Source of the DNA: Solibacillus sp. FSL K6-1523
GTDB taxonomy: Bacteria; Bacillota; Bacilli; Bacillales_A; Planococcaceae
NCBI RefSeq assembly: GCF_038005225.1
Contig: NZ_JBBOSU010000001.1
Span: 2,158,001-2,222,000, forward strand
Direction of reading: 5' to 3'
DNA length: 64,000 nt
Under the pieces are notes generated by a model. The model ran no database searches and was not told the DNA's origin. It saw nothing but the letters and a program-made list of their open reading frames with translations. The first letter of the stretch is position 1, and the number at the start of each line of letters is the position of its first letter. The position numbers were made by a program, and so were the translations under genes. Positions 23,513 through 33,245 of the stretch are shown one piece after another.

Positions 23513-24496
23513 TTATAGTAATTCTTTACGTAATTGTGCTGGTGATTTTGGTGAAAGTAGCCCGTACGGAATATCAAACACCGTTTTTGCACCACTGTCC
23601 CCTTTGGCACGTAATTTATGTGCAGCGCGTGCATAAGCAACAAGTACGCTTGATGTAAACATTGGATTAGATTGTAATTTTAAAGAGAACTCTAAAATTT
23701 GGTTATCCCCTTCGTCAGATTCTCCTGAGCGAATGACAAAACCACCGTGTGGCATTCCCGAATGATTTTGTTGCAACTCTTCTTCAGAAATAAAGTGGAC
23801 TGTTGTATCATAGTCAGCAAAATAGTTTGGCATTTCAATAATTTCTTTTTCGATTTTTGCTTGATCTGCCCCTTCTTCTACAACAACAAAACATTCTCGT
23901 GCATGCTTTTCACGTGTCGTTAATTGTGGGTTTTCACCGTTACGCACACGATCCACTGCTTCTTTGATTGGCAAAGTGTACTGTACCCCACCTTTTACCC
24001 CTTCAATTCGGCGCACTGCATCGGAATGTCCTTGGCTTAAGCCATCTCCCCAAAAAGTATACGTCGTGCCTACTGGTAAAACCGTTTCGCCAAGCAGTCG
24101 ATTTAATGAGAATAAACCTGGATCCCAGCCAACTGAAATGATTGACACCGTGCCATTTTGCTCAGCAACCGCATCAACGCTATCAAAGTATGCTGGAATT
24201 TTAGCATGCGTGTCATAACTATCAATTGTATTAAACCATTGTGCAAAATGCGGCACTTGCTCTGGTAAGTCCGTTGCTGAACCACCGCATAAAATCATCA
24301 CATCAATTTGGTCTTTATAATTTTTTGCGTCTTCTACTAAATAAACAGGGGTATTTTCTGTTTTAAGTTTCACTGTTGATGGGTCGCGTCGTGAAAATAC
24401 TGCAACCAATTCCATATCTTCATTTTGACGAATGGCCGCTTCCACGCCTCGTCCTAAATTACCATAGCCCACAATACCAATTCGAATTTTAGTCAT
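23513..24496 (-). CDS. ddh: meso-Diaminopimelate D-dehydrogenase
   Basis: 327 residues. The N-terminal dinucleotide fold IRIGIVGYGNLGRGVE binds NADPH. The family-specific stretch SVGWDPGLFSLNRLLGE and FWGDGLSQGHSDAVRRI follows. The enzyme makes meso-diaminopimelate from tetrahydrodipicolinate and ammonia in one step, bypassing the succinylase/acetylase routes. It supplies lysine and, where used, peptidoglycan. It is known in Lysinibacillus/Ureibacillus and corynebacteria, supporting a Planococcaceae origin. The start at 24496 follows GGGAGGAAC. The longer frame lacks a site. Monocistronic. Confidence 0.95.
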   Translation of the reverse strand: MTKIRIGIVGYGNLGRGVEAAIRQNEDMELVAVFSRRDPSTVKLKTENTPVYLVEDAKNYKDQIDVMILCGGSATDLPEQVPHFAQWFNTIDSYDTHAKIPAYFDSVDAVAEQNGTVSIISVGWDPGLFSLNRLLGETVLPVGTTYTFWGDGLSQGHSDAVRRIEGVKGGVQYTLPIKEAVDRVRNGENPQLTTREKHARECFVVVEEGADQAKIEKEIIEMPNYFADYDTTVHFISEEELQQNHSGMPHGGFVIRSGESDEGDNQILEFSLKLQSNPMFTSSVLVAYARAAHKLRAKGDSGAKTVFDIPYGLLSPKSPAQLRKELL

Positions 24497-24737
24497 TATT
24501 GTTCCTCCCAAATTAAGCATGCTATTCATTCTGATTTCAGAATAGCGTTTAAATTCACTATTTATCATACATTTTCACACATCTATATACAATCAATTTT
24601 TTGCTTTTCTACGAATCTTCTCCATAAGTTTGAAAGATTCCCTACAAAATGAATGCTAATCAGACTTATTGTTTTCTATCCTTGTTTCTTTTTGGTATAC
24701 TAATAAAGTATAAGAATCGACAAATTGGGGGATCAAC

Positions 24738-25193
24738 ATGAAGAAATTATCAGCGATTTTATTAGCATTTGCACTTGTCTTTTCAAGTGTAGGATCAACA
24801 TTATTATTTGCTAATGACGCACAAACAGTAGAAGCTAAATCTTACAAATCAGGGAAAAAGGGTTTCAATAATTCAAACTCTAATAACAATTCCAACATCC
24901 AAAAAAAGGATGACGCTACAAGTCCAACAACTGCAAAACAAAATAACGGCACAACAACGAAACAAGATACAGCTAAAAAATCTTCAGGCGGCTTAATGAA
25001 AGGCTTAATGCTTGGTGGTTTAGCTGGTTTATTATTCGGTAGTCTATTTGGTGGCATGGGTATGCTTGGTTCAATTTTAGGGTTCATGATCAATGCGCTA
25101 GCTATCGGGGCAGTAGTATTCTTCTTAGTGAAAATTTATCAATTAATTAAGCGTAAAAAAGAAAAAGAGGTTGCACAATCTTGGAAAAACTAA
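24738..25193 (+). CDS. Secreted/membrane protein with Gly-rich hydrophobic domain, Tim44-like annotation group
   Basis: 151 residues. An N-terminal signal peptide (about 1-25) is followed by a Lys/Ser/Asn/Thr-rich linker (about 35-80), a Gly/Leu/Met-rich segment (GGLAGLLFGSLFGGMGML), a membrane helix (about 115-138) and a basic tail. Proteins of this layout are often labelled preprotein translocase subunit Tim44-like, but no conserved Tim44 domain is evident here. TGGGGG precedes the ATG. It overlaps the YxcD-like gene by 13 bp, so the two are coupled. Confidence 0.8.
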   Translation: MKKLSAILLAFALVFSSVGSTLLFANDAQTVEAKSYKSGKKGFNNSNSNNNSNIQKKDDATSPTTAKQNNGTTTKQDTAKKSSGGLMKGLMLGGLAGLLFGSLFGGMGMLGSILGFMINALAIGAVVFFLVKIYQLIKRKKEKEVAQSWKN

Positions 25194-25474
25194 CATTACT
25201 TGAACAAGATTTAATCAATTCGGTTTGCCACTTTCATGCAAAATTTAAAAATGTGGCACCTCAAGATATTGAAGTTGAGTTAATGTATGATGATATTGCA
25301 GGCTACTCTGCTGAAGCATTTTACAATGGTCAGCTAGACGTCTACAACTCGGTTAACTTTATTACAGCGATTCGTCTTTATATTGATGAGCAGCTAGGTC
25401 GTGACTCAATGTCAGCTCGTATTACGCTGGATATTCACGATGAAGAAGGTATGGTCGCATACATCGAATTTTAA
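25181..25474 (+). CDS. YxcD-family (DUF2653) protein
   Basis: 97 residues, no membrane segment, matching the DUF2653/YxcD family in length and in the pattern LLEQDLINSVCHFHA and ITLDIHDEEGMVAYIEF. It begins with TTG inside the preceding gene. The family is of unknown function and is usually encoded with a Tim44-labelled membrane protein, as seen here. Confidence 0.88.
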   Translation: MEKLTLLEQDLINSVCHFHAKFKNVAPQDIEVELMYDDIAGYSAEAFYNGQLDVYNSVNFITAIRLYIDEQLGRDSMSARITLDIHDEEGMVAYIEF

Positions 25475-25486
25475 TTGAATGATCCA

Positions 25487-25519
25487 AGGGCGAGTCCATT
25501 AAACGGGCTTGCCTTTTTT
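25487..25519 (+). terminator. Terminator of the YxcD operon
   Basis: Stem GGGC-AG-CC/GG-CT-GCC followed by T7. Confidence 0.75.
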
Positions 25520-25534
25520 TATTCATAGAACGAT

Positions 25535-25570
25535 GAAAAAACACCGAACTAGGTTGCCCTGTTCGGTGTT
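25535..25570 (-). terminator. Terminator of the nucleotidase gene
   Basis: Stem AACACCGAAC/GTTCGGTGTT with T-rich tail on the minus strand, just after the stop at 25578. Confidence 0.85.
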
Positions 25571-25577
25571 TTAACTA

Positions 25578-27800
25578 TTATTTTGTTGTTTCTTTTGCTT
25601 CTTCTTTTATTTCTGTTGCTTCTGTCGCTTCTTTATTTGATGTAGCTACATCCGTAATACGGCCTTCTGTAGTCGTTTTTACTTCTTTTAATGAAGTTAA
25701 TTGCTCTACAAAGTTTTCGTAGTCAGATAAGCCTAAATCTTGTACTTTACCTGCATCATAGATTTTCTTAAATACTTCATAGTCATCGCCACCGCGTGCT
25801 GTGAAAGCATTTGTCGTTACTGTATACGTTTCATCTGCTTTAATATCAACATACGCTTTTGTTTTTTCATCATAGTACTTCAATGAAATGACACGTGAAC
25901 CTACTTCTTTTGATGAATCAAATACAAGCTGGGCACCTGCAATGTGTAAGAACCCGCCATTTTCTTTTGGCGCTTGTCGAACAGAAAACTCGAATGCTTC
26001 AAGTAAATCAGCGCCCGTAATGTCCATGATCGCTAATGTGTTTGTGAATGGTAGTACAGTAATTGCTTGACCTAATGTTACATTACCCGCTGGAATATCC
26101 GAACGAATTCCCCCACCGTTTTGTAACGCCATGATCACATTTTTACCCGTAAATGATTTCGCTTTTGCTAACATACCATCTGTAATAATATTTCCTAAAG
26201 CCGTCTCACTATTACGAACACTTGCTGTGTCAGCAGTTGTATTCAAACGAGGGTTTGTAAGCGGCTCTTTTAATGTAACACCGATTTCCTTACTAGCAAA
26301 TACATCTACTTTTTCTTTATATTGTGCGAGCATTTTAGTACCTTTTGGATCTGCGGCTAATTTCGCAACATCAATTAGTTGACCTTCATGAGCAACAACA
26401 ACCCCTTGCTCGTCAAATTCAACATCTAAAGTGCCTAAGTAGTTCGCCTGCTCCCCTGCTTGAACAATAACCGTCGCATCTTTCTTTTCACCTACCGTGT
26501 TTGTGTCCACGATAAATGGTTTATCTAATTTCGTATGCGAATGACCACCAACGATAATATCAATTCCTGGTACTGATTGTGCTAAAATTTGATCATTGTC
26601 AATCTCAGCAGAATCATCAAATCCGATATGTGTTAGCGCAATAATTTTATTAATGCCCATGCCTTCAAATGCTTTTACCGCTTTTTCTGCCTCTTTAATG
26701 TAGTTTTCAAAAGTTACTTTATCAGGTGATGAAACGGATTCTGTTTCTTCAGTCGTTAAACCGAAAATCCCCACTTTTTCTCCGTTAATTTCTTTCACCA
26801 TACCAGCGTAAATTTTACCGTTTTCAGGCTCACTTGAATTTAAATCCGTGAATAGACCTGTGAAATTTGTATCTTTAGTAAAATCAACGTTAGCCGAAAT
26901 GAAAGGGAAGTTCGCTGCTTTAACAAAATCAGCTAATGCTTTATGTCCTTCTGGTGAAGAACCTAAATCGAATTCATGGTTACCGAATGTCATCGCATCG
27001 AAGCCTAGTTCATTGAAATACTGAATATCGGCTTGTCCTTTAAATTCAGAGAAATACAATGTCCCTGTAAATGCATCGCCTGAATGTAGTAAAAGTGACT
27101 CTGATGATGTTGCACGGAAATCATTAACAGCCGTCATTAATTTCGGGAAGTTTTCAACGCGTGCATGTGTATCGTTTACATGCATAACAGAAAGCTTGAA
27201 GTTTTCTGATGCTTCAGGTACTTCAGGAGTTTCCGGTAGTTCTGGTGTTGTTGCCCCTGCTAAAATCGTTGCTAAAATGCTAGATAATTCACCACGTGTT
27301 AATTCATTTGTTGGATTAAACGCTACATTTGACTCATTTAGAATGACTTGCGTATCAATTGGATACACAGCTGAAACATTTGTTAAAATCGCTGCAAATT
27401 GACCGTGTGTAATTTTTTCTGAGCTACGGAATGTGTTATCCTCGTAGCCTGAAATAAAGCCTGTCGCCACTAATGCAGAAATTGCGCCATAATAGTGATT
27501 GGATTGTGCAAGATCGCTAAACTTAGAATCTACTACATTTGTTGTATCTAATTTTAATGCGCCTGCAATCATTTTTGCGGCTTGTCCGCGTGTAACCGTA
27601 GCATCCGGCTTAAATGTTCCATCACCAAAGCCTGTTACAATTCCTGCTGCTGTTAGCGCTTGAATTGCTTCAGAGTATTTGTGCGAATCGCTTACATCTG
27701 AGTATACTGATTGATCTGCTAGTACACCTGTAGCTCCTACCATTACGGCTGTCACAGTCGCAAGAGTTGCGGCAGTGAATTGTTTACGTTTCTTCGTCAT
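25578..27800 (-). CDS. SLH-anchored metallophosphatase/5'-nucleotidase
   Basis: 740 residues. Signal peptide (about 1-28), then SLH modules (about 30-185, with VTRGQAAKMIAGAL and the diagnostic GDGTFKPD), a Pro/Glu linker, a metallophosphatase domain (about 205-440) and a 5'-nucleotidase C-terminal domain (about 490-690). Metal-binding motifs are VNDTHA, HSGDAFTG, FGNHEFD and GGHSHT. The substrate domain carries QNGGGIRSDIPAG. SLH modules bind pyruvylated secondary cell wall polymers, so the enzyme is displayed on the surface and releases phosphate from extracellular nucleotides. The third SLH repeat is short. Monocistronic. Confidence 0.93.
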   Translation of the reverse strand: MTKKRKQFTAATLATVTAVMVGATGVLADQSVYSDVSDSHKYSEAIQALTAAGIVTGFGDGTFKPDATVTRGQAAKMIAGALKLDTTNVVDSKFSDLAQSNHYYGAISALVATGFISGYEDNTFRSSEKITHGQFAAILTNVSAVYPIDTQVILNESNVAFNPTNELTRGELSSILATILAGATTPELPETPEVPEASENFKLSVMHVNDTHARVENFPKLMTAVNDFRATSSESLLLHSGDAFTGTLYFSEFKGQADIQYFNELGFDAMTFGNHEFDLGSSPEGHKALADFVKAANFPFISANVDFTKDTNFTGLFTDLNSSEPENGKIYAGMVKEINGEKVGIFGLTTEETESVSSPDKVTFENYIKEAEKAVKAFEGMGINKIIALTHIGFDDSAEIDNDQILAQSVPGIDIIVGGHSHTKLDKPFIVDTNTVGEKKDATVIVQAGEQANYLGTLDVEFDEQGVVVAHEGQLIDVAKLAADPKGTKMLAQYKEKVDVFASKEIGVTLKEPLTNPRLNTTADTASVRNSETALGNIITDGMLAKAKSFTGKNVIMALQNGGGIRSDIPAGNVTLGQAITVLPFTNTLAIMDITGADLLEAFEFSVRQAPKENGGFLHIAGAQLVFDSSKEVGSRVISLKYYDEKTKAYVDIKADETYTVTTNAFTARGGDDYEVFKKIYDAGKVQDLGLSDYENFVEQLTSLKEVKTTTEGRITDVATSNKEATEATEIKEEAKETTK

Positions 27801-28078
27801 TTAAATACCCCATTTCAATCTATTATAATAGTACTCTACCATATTACCCAAATCCGCCCAACTATTCCATATGTATTGCAAGAATTTAATATAAATGTAA
27901 TAGAATACAGGTTTCAACCCATGATGAAAGGGGTAGCCAATTTTGCAACGTTCCCTTTTTTGCTTTTGTATCGACCATTTTAGGTGCATTAAGTGAAGCT
28001 GTATGTAGTGAAAATACTCAGTTTTGGTCTATATCTTTTACGTATACAAAAATCGTCCTTGCTATATAGTCGTATCAA

Positions 28079-28789
28079 TTACTCTTTTGTAAATTTCACT
28101 TCGGGTATACCCGTTATGCGAATGGTTTGATCCTCTTTTAGTTCTATGACTGCAAGTTTCACACCAATCTCTCCACTTGCATCTTTCACATCAAGTACTC
28201 CATTTGCATCAAGGAATTCATTAACTACTTGTTTTTCACCATCATATACAAGCAAACTTCCTTTCCCTATAAGGTAACCTAGAAGAATAGGTTCAACAAT
28301 ATATCTACCTGGTTCTATGTCTATTCCTACTGTCCAATTACCAGTAGATAAATTTAACCTTAATAATGGTGTTTTAGCAGGGGTTAATATTAATTCGTTT
28401 AATCCTGAAACCTCAATTTTCTGCCCTTCATATAAATCAAGCGTTACTGATGCGACACCAATTTCATTTGTAGCATCTAATATTTCATGAACTATTTGTA
28501 CTTCCCCATCATATATGGAAAAGTTGCCATCTCCATTTCCAGTTAAAACATATCTTCCAACCGACACATCTTTGCCTACTTCAAAAGTTCCAGCATTAAT
28601 TTTTGTTTCTTTTGCAGATGAGTTATCTCTAGTTAATTTACCTTCCTTGACATCTTTATTCTGCTCTGTGTCTAGGGGATTTTCCGTTTGGGTTTCTACT
28701 TCCCCTTCACTTTCTATTTCTTCTTTTTGGCATCCTACTGATATGATTGAGACTCCAATCAATAGAGTTGCTAACCATTTCTTTTTCAT
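28079..28789 (-). CDS. Hypothetical lipoprotein with duplicated beta domain
   Basis: 236 residues. Lipobox SVGC at about residue 20, a Glu/Asp/Lys-rich linker to about residue 65, then two similar domains of about 75 residues. Both start with a (T/S)xxVGxDIxxGRY-type motif (GTFEVGKDVSVGRYVL and GNWTVGIDIEPGRYIV), continue with YDGE(V/K)Q and end in a QxIxxxGLxE/GIPE-type strand. The repeat indicates an internal duplication. The motif occurs in many Bacillales surface lipoproteins of unknown role. The ATG at 28789 follows AAGGAGG. The upstream frame extension has no start site. Confidence 0.8.
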   Translation of the reverse strand: MKKKWLATLLIGVSIISVGCQKEEIESEGEVETQTENPLDTEQNKDVKEGKLTRDNSSAKETKINAGTFEVGKDVSVGRYVLTGNGDGNFSIYDGEVQIVHEILDATNEIGVASVTLDLYEGQKIEVSGLNELILTPAKTPLLRLNLSTGNWTVGIDIEPGRYIVEPILLGYLIGKGSLLVYDGEKQVVNEFLDANGVLDVKDASGEIGVKLAVIELKEDQTIRITGIPEVKFTKE

Positions 28790-28960
28790 TGTATAACCTC
28801 CTTGAATATTACAATTATAACATTCTTTATATTCCAATATTTCGAAAATTATTGTACAAACATTCATATTTCTATAAAAGTTTAACGAAAGAATCCATCC
28901 TAATGATGTAAAAGTTCTAATATGGTTTCTCATAAAGTACCTGCTAGCTAAGAACCCATA

Positions 28961-28998
28961 AAAAAAGGTAAAGTCAATTAAGACTTTACCTTCTTTTT
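28961..28998 (-). terminator. Terminator of acnA
   Basis: Stem AAGGTAAAGTC/GACTTTACCTT with a 6-nt loop and T-runs on both sides. Located 17 bp past the aconitase stop. Confidence 0.88.
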
Positions 28999-29014
28999 CT
29001 ATCAATAGAATGGC

Positions 29015-31720
29015 TTATTGTTGTGCAGCTTTAGCACGTAATACCATTTGTAGGATACCGCCGTGACGGTAGTAATCTACTTCTACTTCAGAGTCAAAAC
29101 GAGCTAACGCTTTGAACTCAGTTACTTTACCTTCTGGAGAAGTTGCAGTTACTGTTAAGATATCACGTGGTTTCACATCATCAGTTAAGTTAACTGAAAT
29201 TGTTTCGTCACCTTTTAATCCTAAAGCATCAGCAGAGTCGCCAGCCATGAATTGAAGTGGTAAAACACCCATCATTACTAAGTTTGAACGGTGAATACGC
29301 TCATAAGATTGTGCGATTACAGTTTTAACGCCTAGTAAGAATGTACCTTTAGCAGCCCAGTCACGAGATGAACCCATACCGTAGTCGTTACCAGCTAATA
29401 CTACTAAACCAGTGCCAGCTTCTTGGTACTTCATGCAAGCGTCATAAATGTATTCAACTTCACCAGTTGGCCAGTAAGTAGTGAAACCACCCTCTGTACC
29501 TGGAGCAACTTGGTTACGGATACGGATGTTAGCGAAAGTACCGCGCATCATTACTTCGTGGTTACCACGACGAGATCCGTAAGAGTTGAAGTCGCGAATT
29601 GCAACGCCATTTTCGATTAAATATTTACCAGCTGGTGTATCTTTACCGATTGCACCTGCAGGAGAAATATGGTCAGTTGTGATTGAATCACCGAACTTCG
29701 CCATTACGCGTAAACCGTCAAGACCTTTGATTGCTTCTGGCTCTTTAGAAAGACCCGTGAAGAATGGTGGGTTTTGAATGTAAGTTGATTTTTCATCGAA
29801 TGTGTAAAGAGATTCAGTTGAAGTCTCGATTGCATTCCATTTTTCATTCGCAGTGAATACTGTTTCATATTCTTTTTGGAATAATTCACGCGTAACTACT
29901 TTGTTTAATACAGCATTAACTTCTTCAGTTGTTGGCCAGATATCAGCGAAGAATACTTCTTTGCCTTCTGGAGTTACAGCGATCGCGTCTTTTTGTAAGT
30001 CGATATCAACAGTACCAGCTAAAGCGTATGCAACTACTAGTGGTGGTGAAGCTAAGAAGTTAGCTTTTACTAGTGGGTGTACACGGCCTTCGAAGTTACG
30101 GTTACCAGAAAGTACTGAAGTTACGAATAAGTCATTTGATTTAATCGCGTCTTCGATTTCTGGAAGTAATGGACCTGAGTTACCGATACATGTTGTACAA
30201 CCGTAACCAACTGTGTTGAATCCGATTTGATCAAAGTATGCTTGTAAGCCAGAATCTTCTAAGTAACCAGTTACTACTTTTGAACCTGGTGCTAAAGAAG
30301 TTTTAACCCATTTCGCAGGTTTAATGCCTAACTCAACTGCTTTTTTAGCTACTAAACCAGCTGCTAAAAGAACGTATGGGTTAGATGTATTTGTACAAGA
30401 AGTGATTGCAGCGATTGCTACAGCACCAGCTGGAACTTCTACAGTACCTTCTGCAAAGTTAGCAGGAGATTTTTTGTCGAATTCAGCTTCTGTTAAACCG
30501 AAACCTTGAGTTCCTTGAGGAGCTACTACAGATGAACGGTAAACAGATTTCATGTCAGTTAAAGGAATTAAATCTTGTGGACGTTTTGGACCAGAAAGGT
30601 TCGCTTCGATATCAGCAAGGTTAATTTCTAAAACTTCAGTGTATACAGGCTCTAAAGTTGCATCAAAGAACATGTCATTTGCTTTTAAGTAGTTTTCTAC
30701 AACAGCGATATGCTCTTCATCACGGCCAGTTAGACGCATGTAATTTAATGATTCTTCGTCAACTGCGAAGAAACCACAAGTAGCACCATATTCTGGAGCC
30801 ATGTTTGAAATTGTCGCACGGTCAGCAAGTGGTAAACCAGGTACGCCAGGTCCGAAGAACTCAACGAATTTGTTTACTACACCTTTTGCTCGTAATACTT
30901 GAGTAACTTTTAATGCTAAGTCAGTAGCTGTTGTTCCGTTTGGAAGTTCGCCTACTAATTTAACCCCGATAACTTCTGGGATTGGGAAGTATGATGGTTG
31001 GCCAAGCATACCAGCTTCAGCTTCGATACCACCAACACCCCATCCAAGAACACCGATACCGTTGATCATTGTTGTATGTGAGTCAGTACCTACTACTGAG
31101 TCTGGGAATGTTTCGAAAGTGCCATCAGCATTTTCTTTAACGTGTACGATTGGTGCTAAGTACTCTAAGTTAACTTGGTGTACGATACCAGTTGCTGGTG
31201 GTACAGCGCGGAAGTTATCATAAGAAGTTTGCGCCCATTTTAAGAAGTTATAACGCTCAGCATTACGCTCGAACTCAAGGTCCATGTTCGCATTTAATGC
31301 AGCAGCATTACCGTATTTGTCAACTTGTACTGAGTGGTCAATTACAAGGTCAACTGGGATTGCTGGGTTAATTTTGTCTGGGTCGCCACCCATTTCTTTC
31401 ATTGCAGAACGTAGAGAAGCTAAGTCAACTACTACTGGTACACCAGTGAAGTCTTGTAAAACTACGCGAGATGGTTTGAATGGTACTTCTGCTTCAGTGT
31501 TTGCATCTTTACCCCATTTAGCTAATTCGTTTACGTGCTCTTCTTTAATTACGTAACCGTCGTATTGACGTAATACTGATTCTAATAATACTTTGATTGA
31601 ATAAGGTAGGCGTGATACGTTTGCGATACCAGCTTCTTCAATAGCAGCTAAACGGAAGTAGTTATAAGACTTACCGTTTACTTCAAATGAAGCGCGGCTG
31701 TTGTGTAAGTTTTGTGCCAT
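29015..31720 (-). CDS. acnA: Aconitate hydratase (AcnA/CitB type)
   Basis: 901 residues, the usual length of bacterial AcnA. The [4Fe-4S] ligands are in [10 protein letters not shown] (about 440) and [12 protein letters not shown] (about 505). The C-terminal swivel domain contains [19 protein letters not shown] and [16 protein letters not shown]. It interconverts citrate and isocitrate in the TCA cycle. The apo-protein of Bacillus also binds RNA. AAAGGGGGAACACC precedes the ATG. Codon use is strongly biased to major codons, consistent with high expression. The gene is monocistronic. Confidence 0.97.
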   Translation of the reverse strand: MAQNLHNSRASFEVNGKSYNYFRLAAIEEAGIANVSRLPYSIKVLLESVLRQYDGYVIKEEHVNELAKWGKDANTEAEVPFKPSRVVLQDFTGVPVVVDLASLRSAMKEMGGDPDKINPAIPVDLVIDHSVQVDKYGNAAALNANMDLEFERNAERYNFLKWAQTSYDNFRAVPPATGIVHQVNLEYLAPIVHVKENADGTFETFPDSVVGTDSHTTMINGIGVLGWGVGGIEAEAGMLGQPSYFPIPEVIGVKLVGELPNGTTATDLALKVTQVLRAKGVVNKFVEFFGPGVPGLPLADRATISNMAPEYGATCGFFAVDEESLNYMRLTGRDEEHIAVVENYLKANDMFFDATLEPVYTEVLEINLADIEANLSGPKRPQDLIPLTDMKSVYRSSVVAPQGTQGFGLTEAEFDKKSPANFAEGTVEVPAGAVAIAAITSCTNTSNPYVLLAAGLVAKKAVELGIKPAKWVKTSLAPGSKVVTGYLEDSGLQAYFDQIGFNTVGYGCTTCIGNSGPLLPEIEDAIKSNDLFVTSVLSGNRNFEGRVHPLVKANFLASPPLVVAYALAGTVDIDLQKDAIAVTPEGKEVFFADIWPTTEEVNAVLNKVVTRELFQKEYETVFTANEKWNAIETSTESLYTFDEKSTYIQNPPFFTGLSKEPEAIKGLDGLRVMAKFGDSITTDHISPAGAIGKDTPAGKYLIENGVAIRDFNSYGSRRGNHEVMMRGTFANIRIRNQVAPGTEGGFTTYWPTGEVEYIYDACMKYQEAGTGLVVLAGNDYGMGSSRDWAAKGTFLLGVKTVIAQSYERIHRSNLVMMGVLPLQFMAGDSADALGLKGDETISVNLTDDVKPRDILTVTATSPEGKVTEFKALARFDSEVEVDYYRHGGILQMVLRAKAAQQ

Positions 31721-31952
31721 TTTGGTGTTCCCCCTAAAGTTTCATAATCGAAAAGGCTAATTAAGTTCTTTTCTCCAACGCCTATGATAGCGCATTCTTC
31801 GACATAAGTAAATTGCATTATTATTATCTTTTGCGATAAGTTTTAATTATGACCCATCGGAAATACAAAATTATTCTACAATAACATCATTTATTATCGG
31901 TTGTCTCGAATTCTCTTCATTCTTCTTTATCATTTTGCATTAATTATTATTT

Positions 31953-32786
31953 TTACGATAGTCTTAGCCATTGTTGAATAAAGCTGGATACCGTATCCCG
32001 TAGCTTGTCCGATTGCTTCGAGAATTTCAAATAGAAGTAGAACGTTTTCATCATATTTAACAGGTTTGTCCGCGCTTTAAACCACATTGCATCATAGCCA
32101 CGCTCATAGGCAACCATTTCTAAACGGTCAAACAACTGCGTGGTCCATTCATTAAAAAGTGCATCCTCAATCCCTTTTGCCATAAGTGCCATAACAATTT
32201 TCGTAAATCGCTCCTCTTCGTCGTCTTGAAATACATAGCCCTTCCACAAGTTTGTACGAATCGCTTGTAAAATATGTGACGTAAAACGAATATGAAAATG
32301 TGGATGCCCGATAATCGCACAAAGAAGATCGGCTGTATGTGCGATACTATGTGCCCAGCCCGTTGTTTCATCTATATAGCTGCGAAAATCTTGTTCTTTC
32401 TCAAAAAGCTGGATCGCAGCAATTGTAAGATGTTCTACTTCTTCAGCTGTTAAAATACCAAGTTGACGATCCGCGTTAACGATAGCCGTTAAAAATAATG
32501 CAGAATATGAGCGCTGGATGACTGCCGATGGATTCGTTGTAGTAATTTCAAAAAGCAAACCTTTTTCTGCACCCAAATAATCAACATAATGATGTAAAAT
32601 AGTTGCCGGTATAGTACTTTCAGATAGTAATTGAATAAATAGGCGGTAATTTTGCTGATCTCGAATAGCTGATTCCATATGACCTACATTCATCAAAATC
32701 GTATCAAAAATTGCATCTTGTCCTTTTACGAACTGTGCCCGCTGCTCAGGTAAAGCCTCTAGTAATGTCGAATAATCTGTAAACAA
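31953..32786 (-). CDS. DUF2785-family protein
   Basis: 277 residues, soluble, mostly helical. The conserved DUF2785 patch RSYIDETTGWAHSIAHTADLL is present around residues 135-155, with His residues that might bind a metal. The start is TTG with GAGGAGGAA upstream. Function of the family is unknown. It stands alone between aconitase and the structured repeat copy 2. Confidence 0.8.
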   Translation of the reverse strand: MFTDYSTLLEALPEQRAQFVKGQDAIFDTILMNVGHMESAIRDQQNYRLFIQLLSESTIPATILHHYVDYLGAEKGLLFEITTTNPSAVIQRSYSALFLTAIVNADRQLGILTAEEVEHLTIAAIQLFEKEQDFRSYIDETTGWAHSIAHTADLLCAIIGHPHFHIRFTSHILQAIRTNLWKGYVFQDDEEERFTKIVMALMAKGIEDALFNEWTTQLFDRLEMVAYERGYDAMWFKARTNLLNMMKTFYFYLKFSKQSDKLRDTVSSFIQQWLRLS

Positions 32787-33017
32787 AAAAATTCCTCCTC
32801 AAACAATTGCTCATGCTTATTGTAAGAGACATTTGATTGTTTGACTATATATGTTTAATAAAAAAATCCAATAATTAAAAATCCTTTTTGAAAAAGGTGG
32901 AGTTGATTTCCATTTCAATCATGTATAAATGTCGTAGAATCTCTGTTCCTTTAGCACAAAAAATGAAGGCGTATTTGATTTTCCCAATTCGGAGGGTAAC
33001 CTATTTTCCGATGACGT

Positions 33018-33230
33018 CGCCTCCCACGGCAGCGACGCACTTAATTGAGGAAGCTTTTTAGAACGGAAATACTTTAAAATAGGCTGGCCTTGCACAAAGC
33101 ACAAAGATGAGTCGTGTAGATTTGTGACAACAAAGCTGTGCGCCTCATGTGCTTAGCCAGCCTAAACTAGCAAATACTTTATCAGAATACTTACAATGAA
33201 TAGGTAGAAACTTTTGTTGAATTTATATAG
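33018..33230 (+). repeat. Dispersed structured repeat, copy 2
   Basis: About 213 bp, same boundaries and internal hairpins as 771-1001. The outer GGCTGGC/GCCAGCC stem is kept. The inner arms vary (GCACAAAGCACA with TGTGCGCCTCATGTGC). Conserved GATGAGTCGT and the AGAAACTTTTGTTGAA tail are present. It fills the gap between the DUF2785 gene and the 3' end of the ViaA-like gene, so here it would be transcribed as the complement by the upstream operon. Confidence 0.75.
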
Positions 33231-33245
33231 ATTGTAAAGGTAAAG

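Noticed and set aside
23440-23658. 72-codon plus-strand frame over the ddh 3' end
   Set aside because: Most of it is antisense to ddh and its terminator. The Arg/Lys-rich start is the terminator sequence.
27801-28078. Small reading frames upstream of the SLH nucleotidase
   Set aside because: Frames of 62-67 codons on both strands are mirror shadows in AT-rich sequence without ribosome binding sites.
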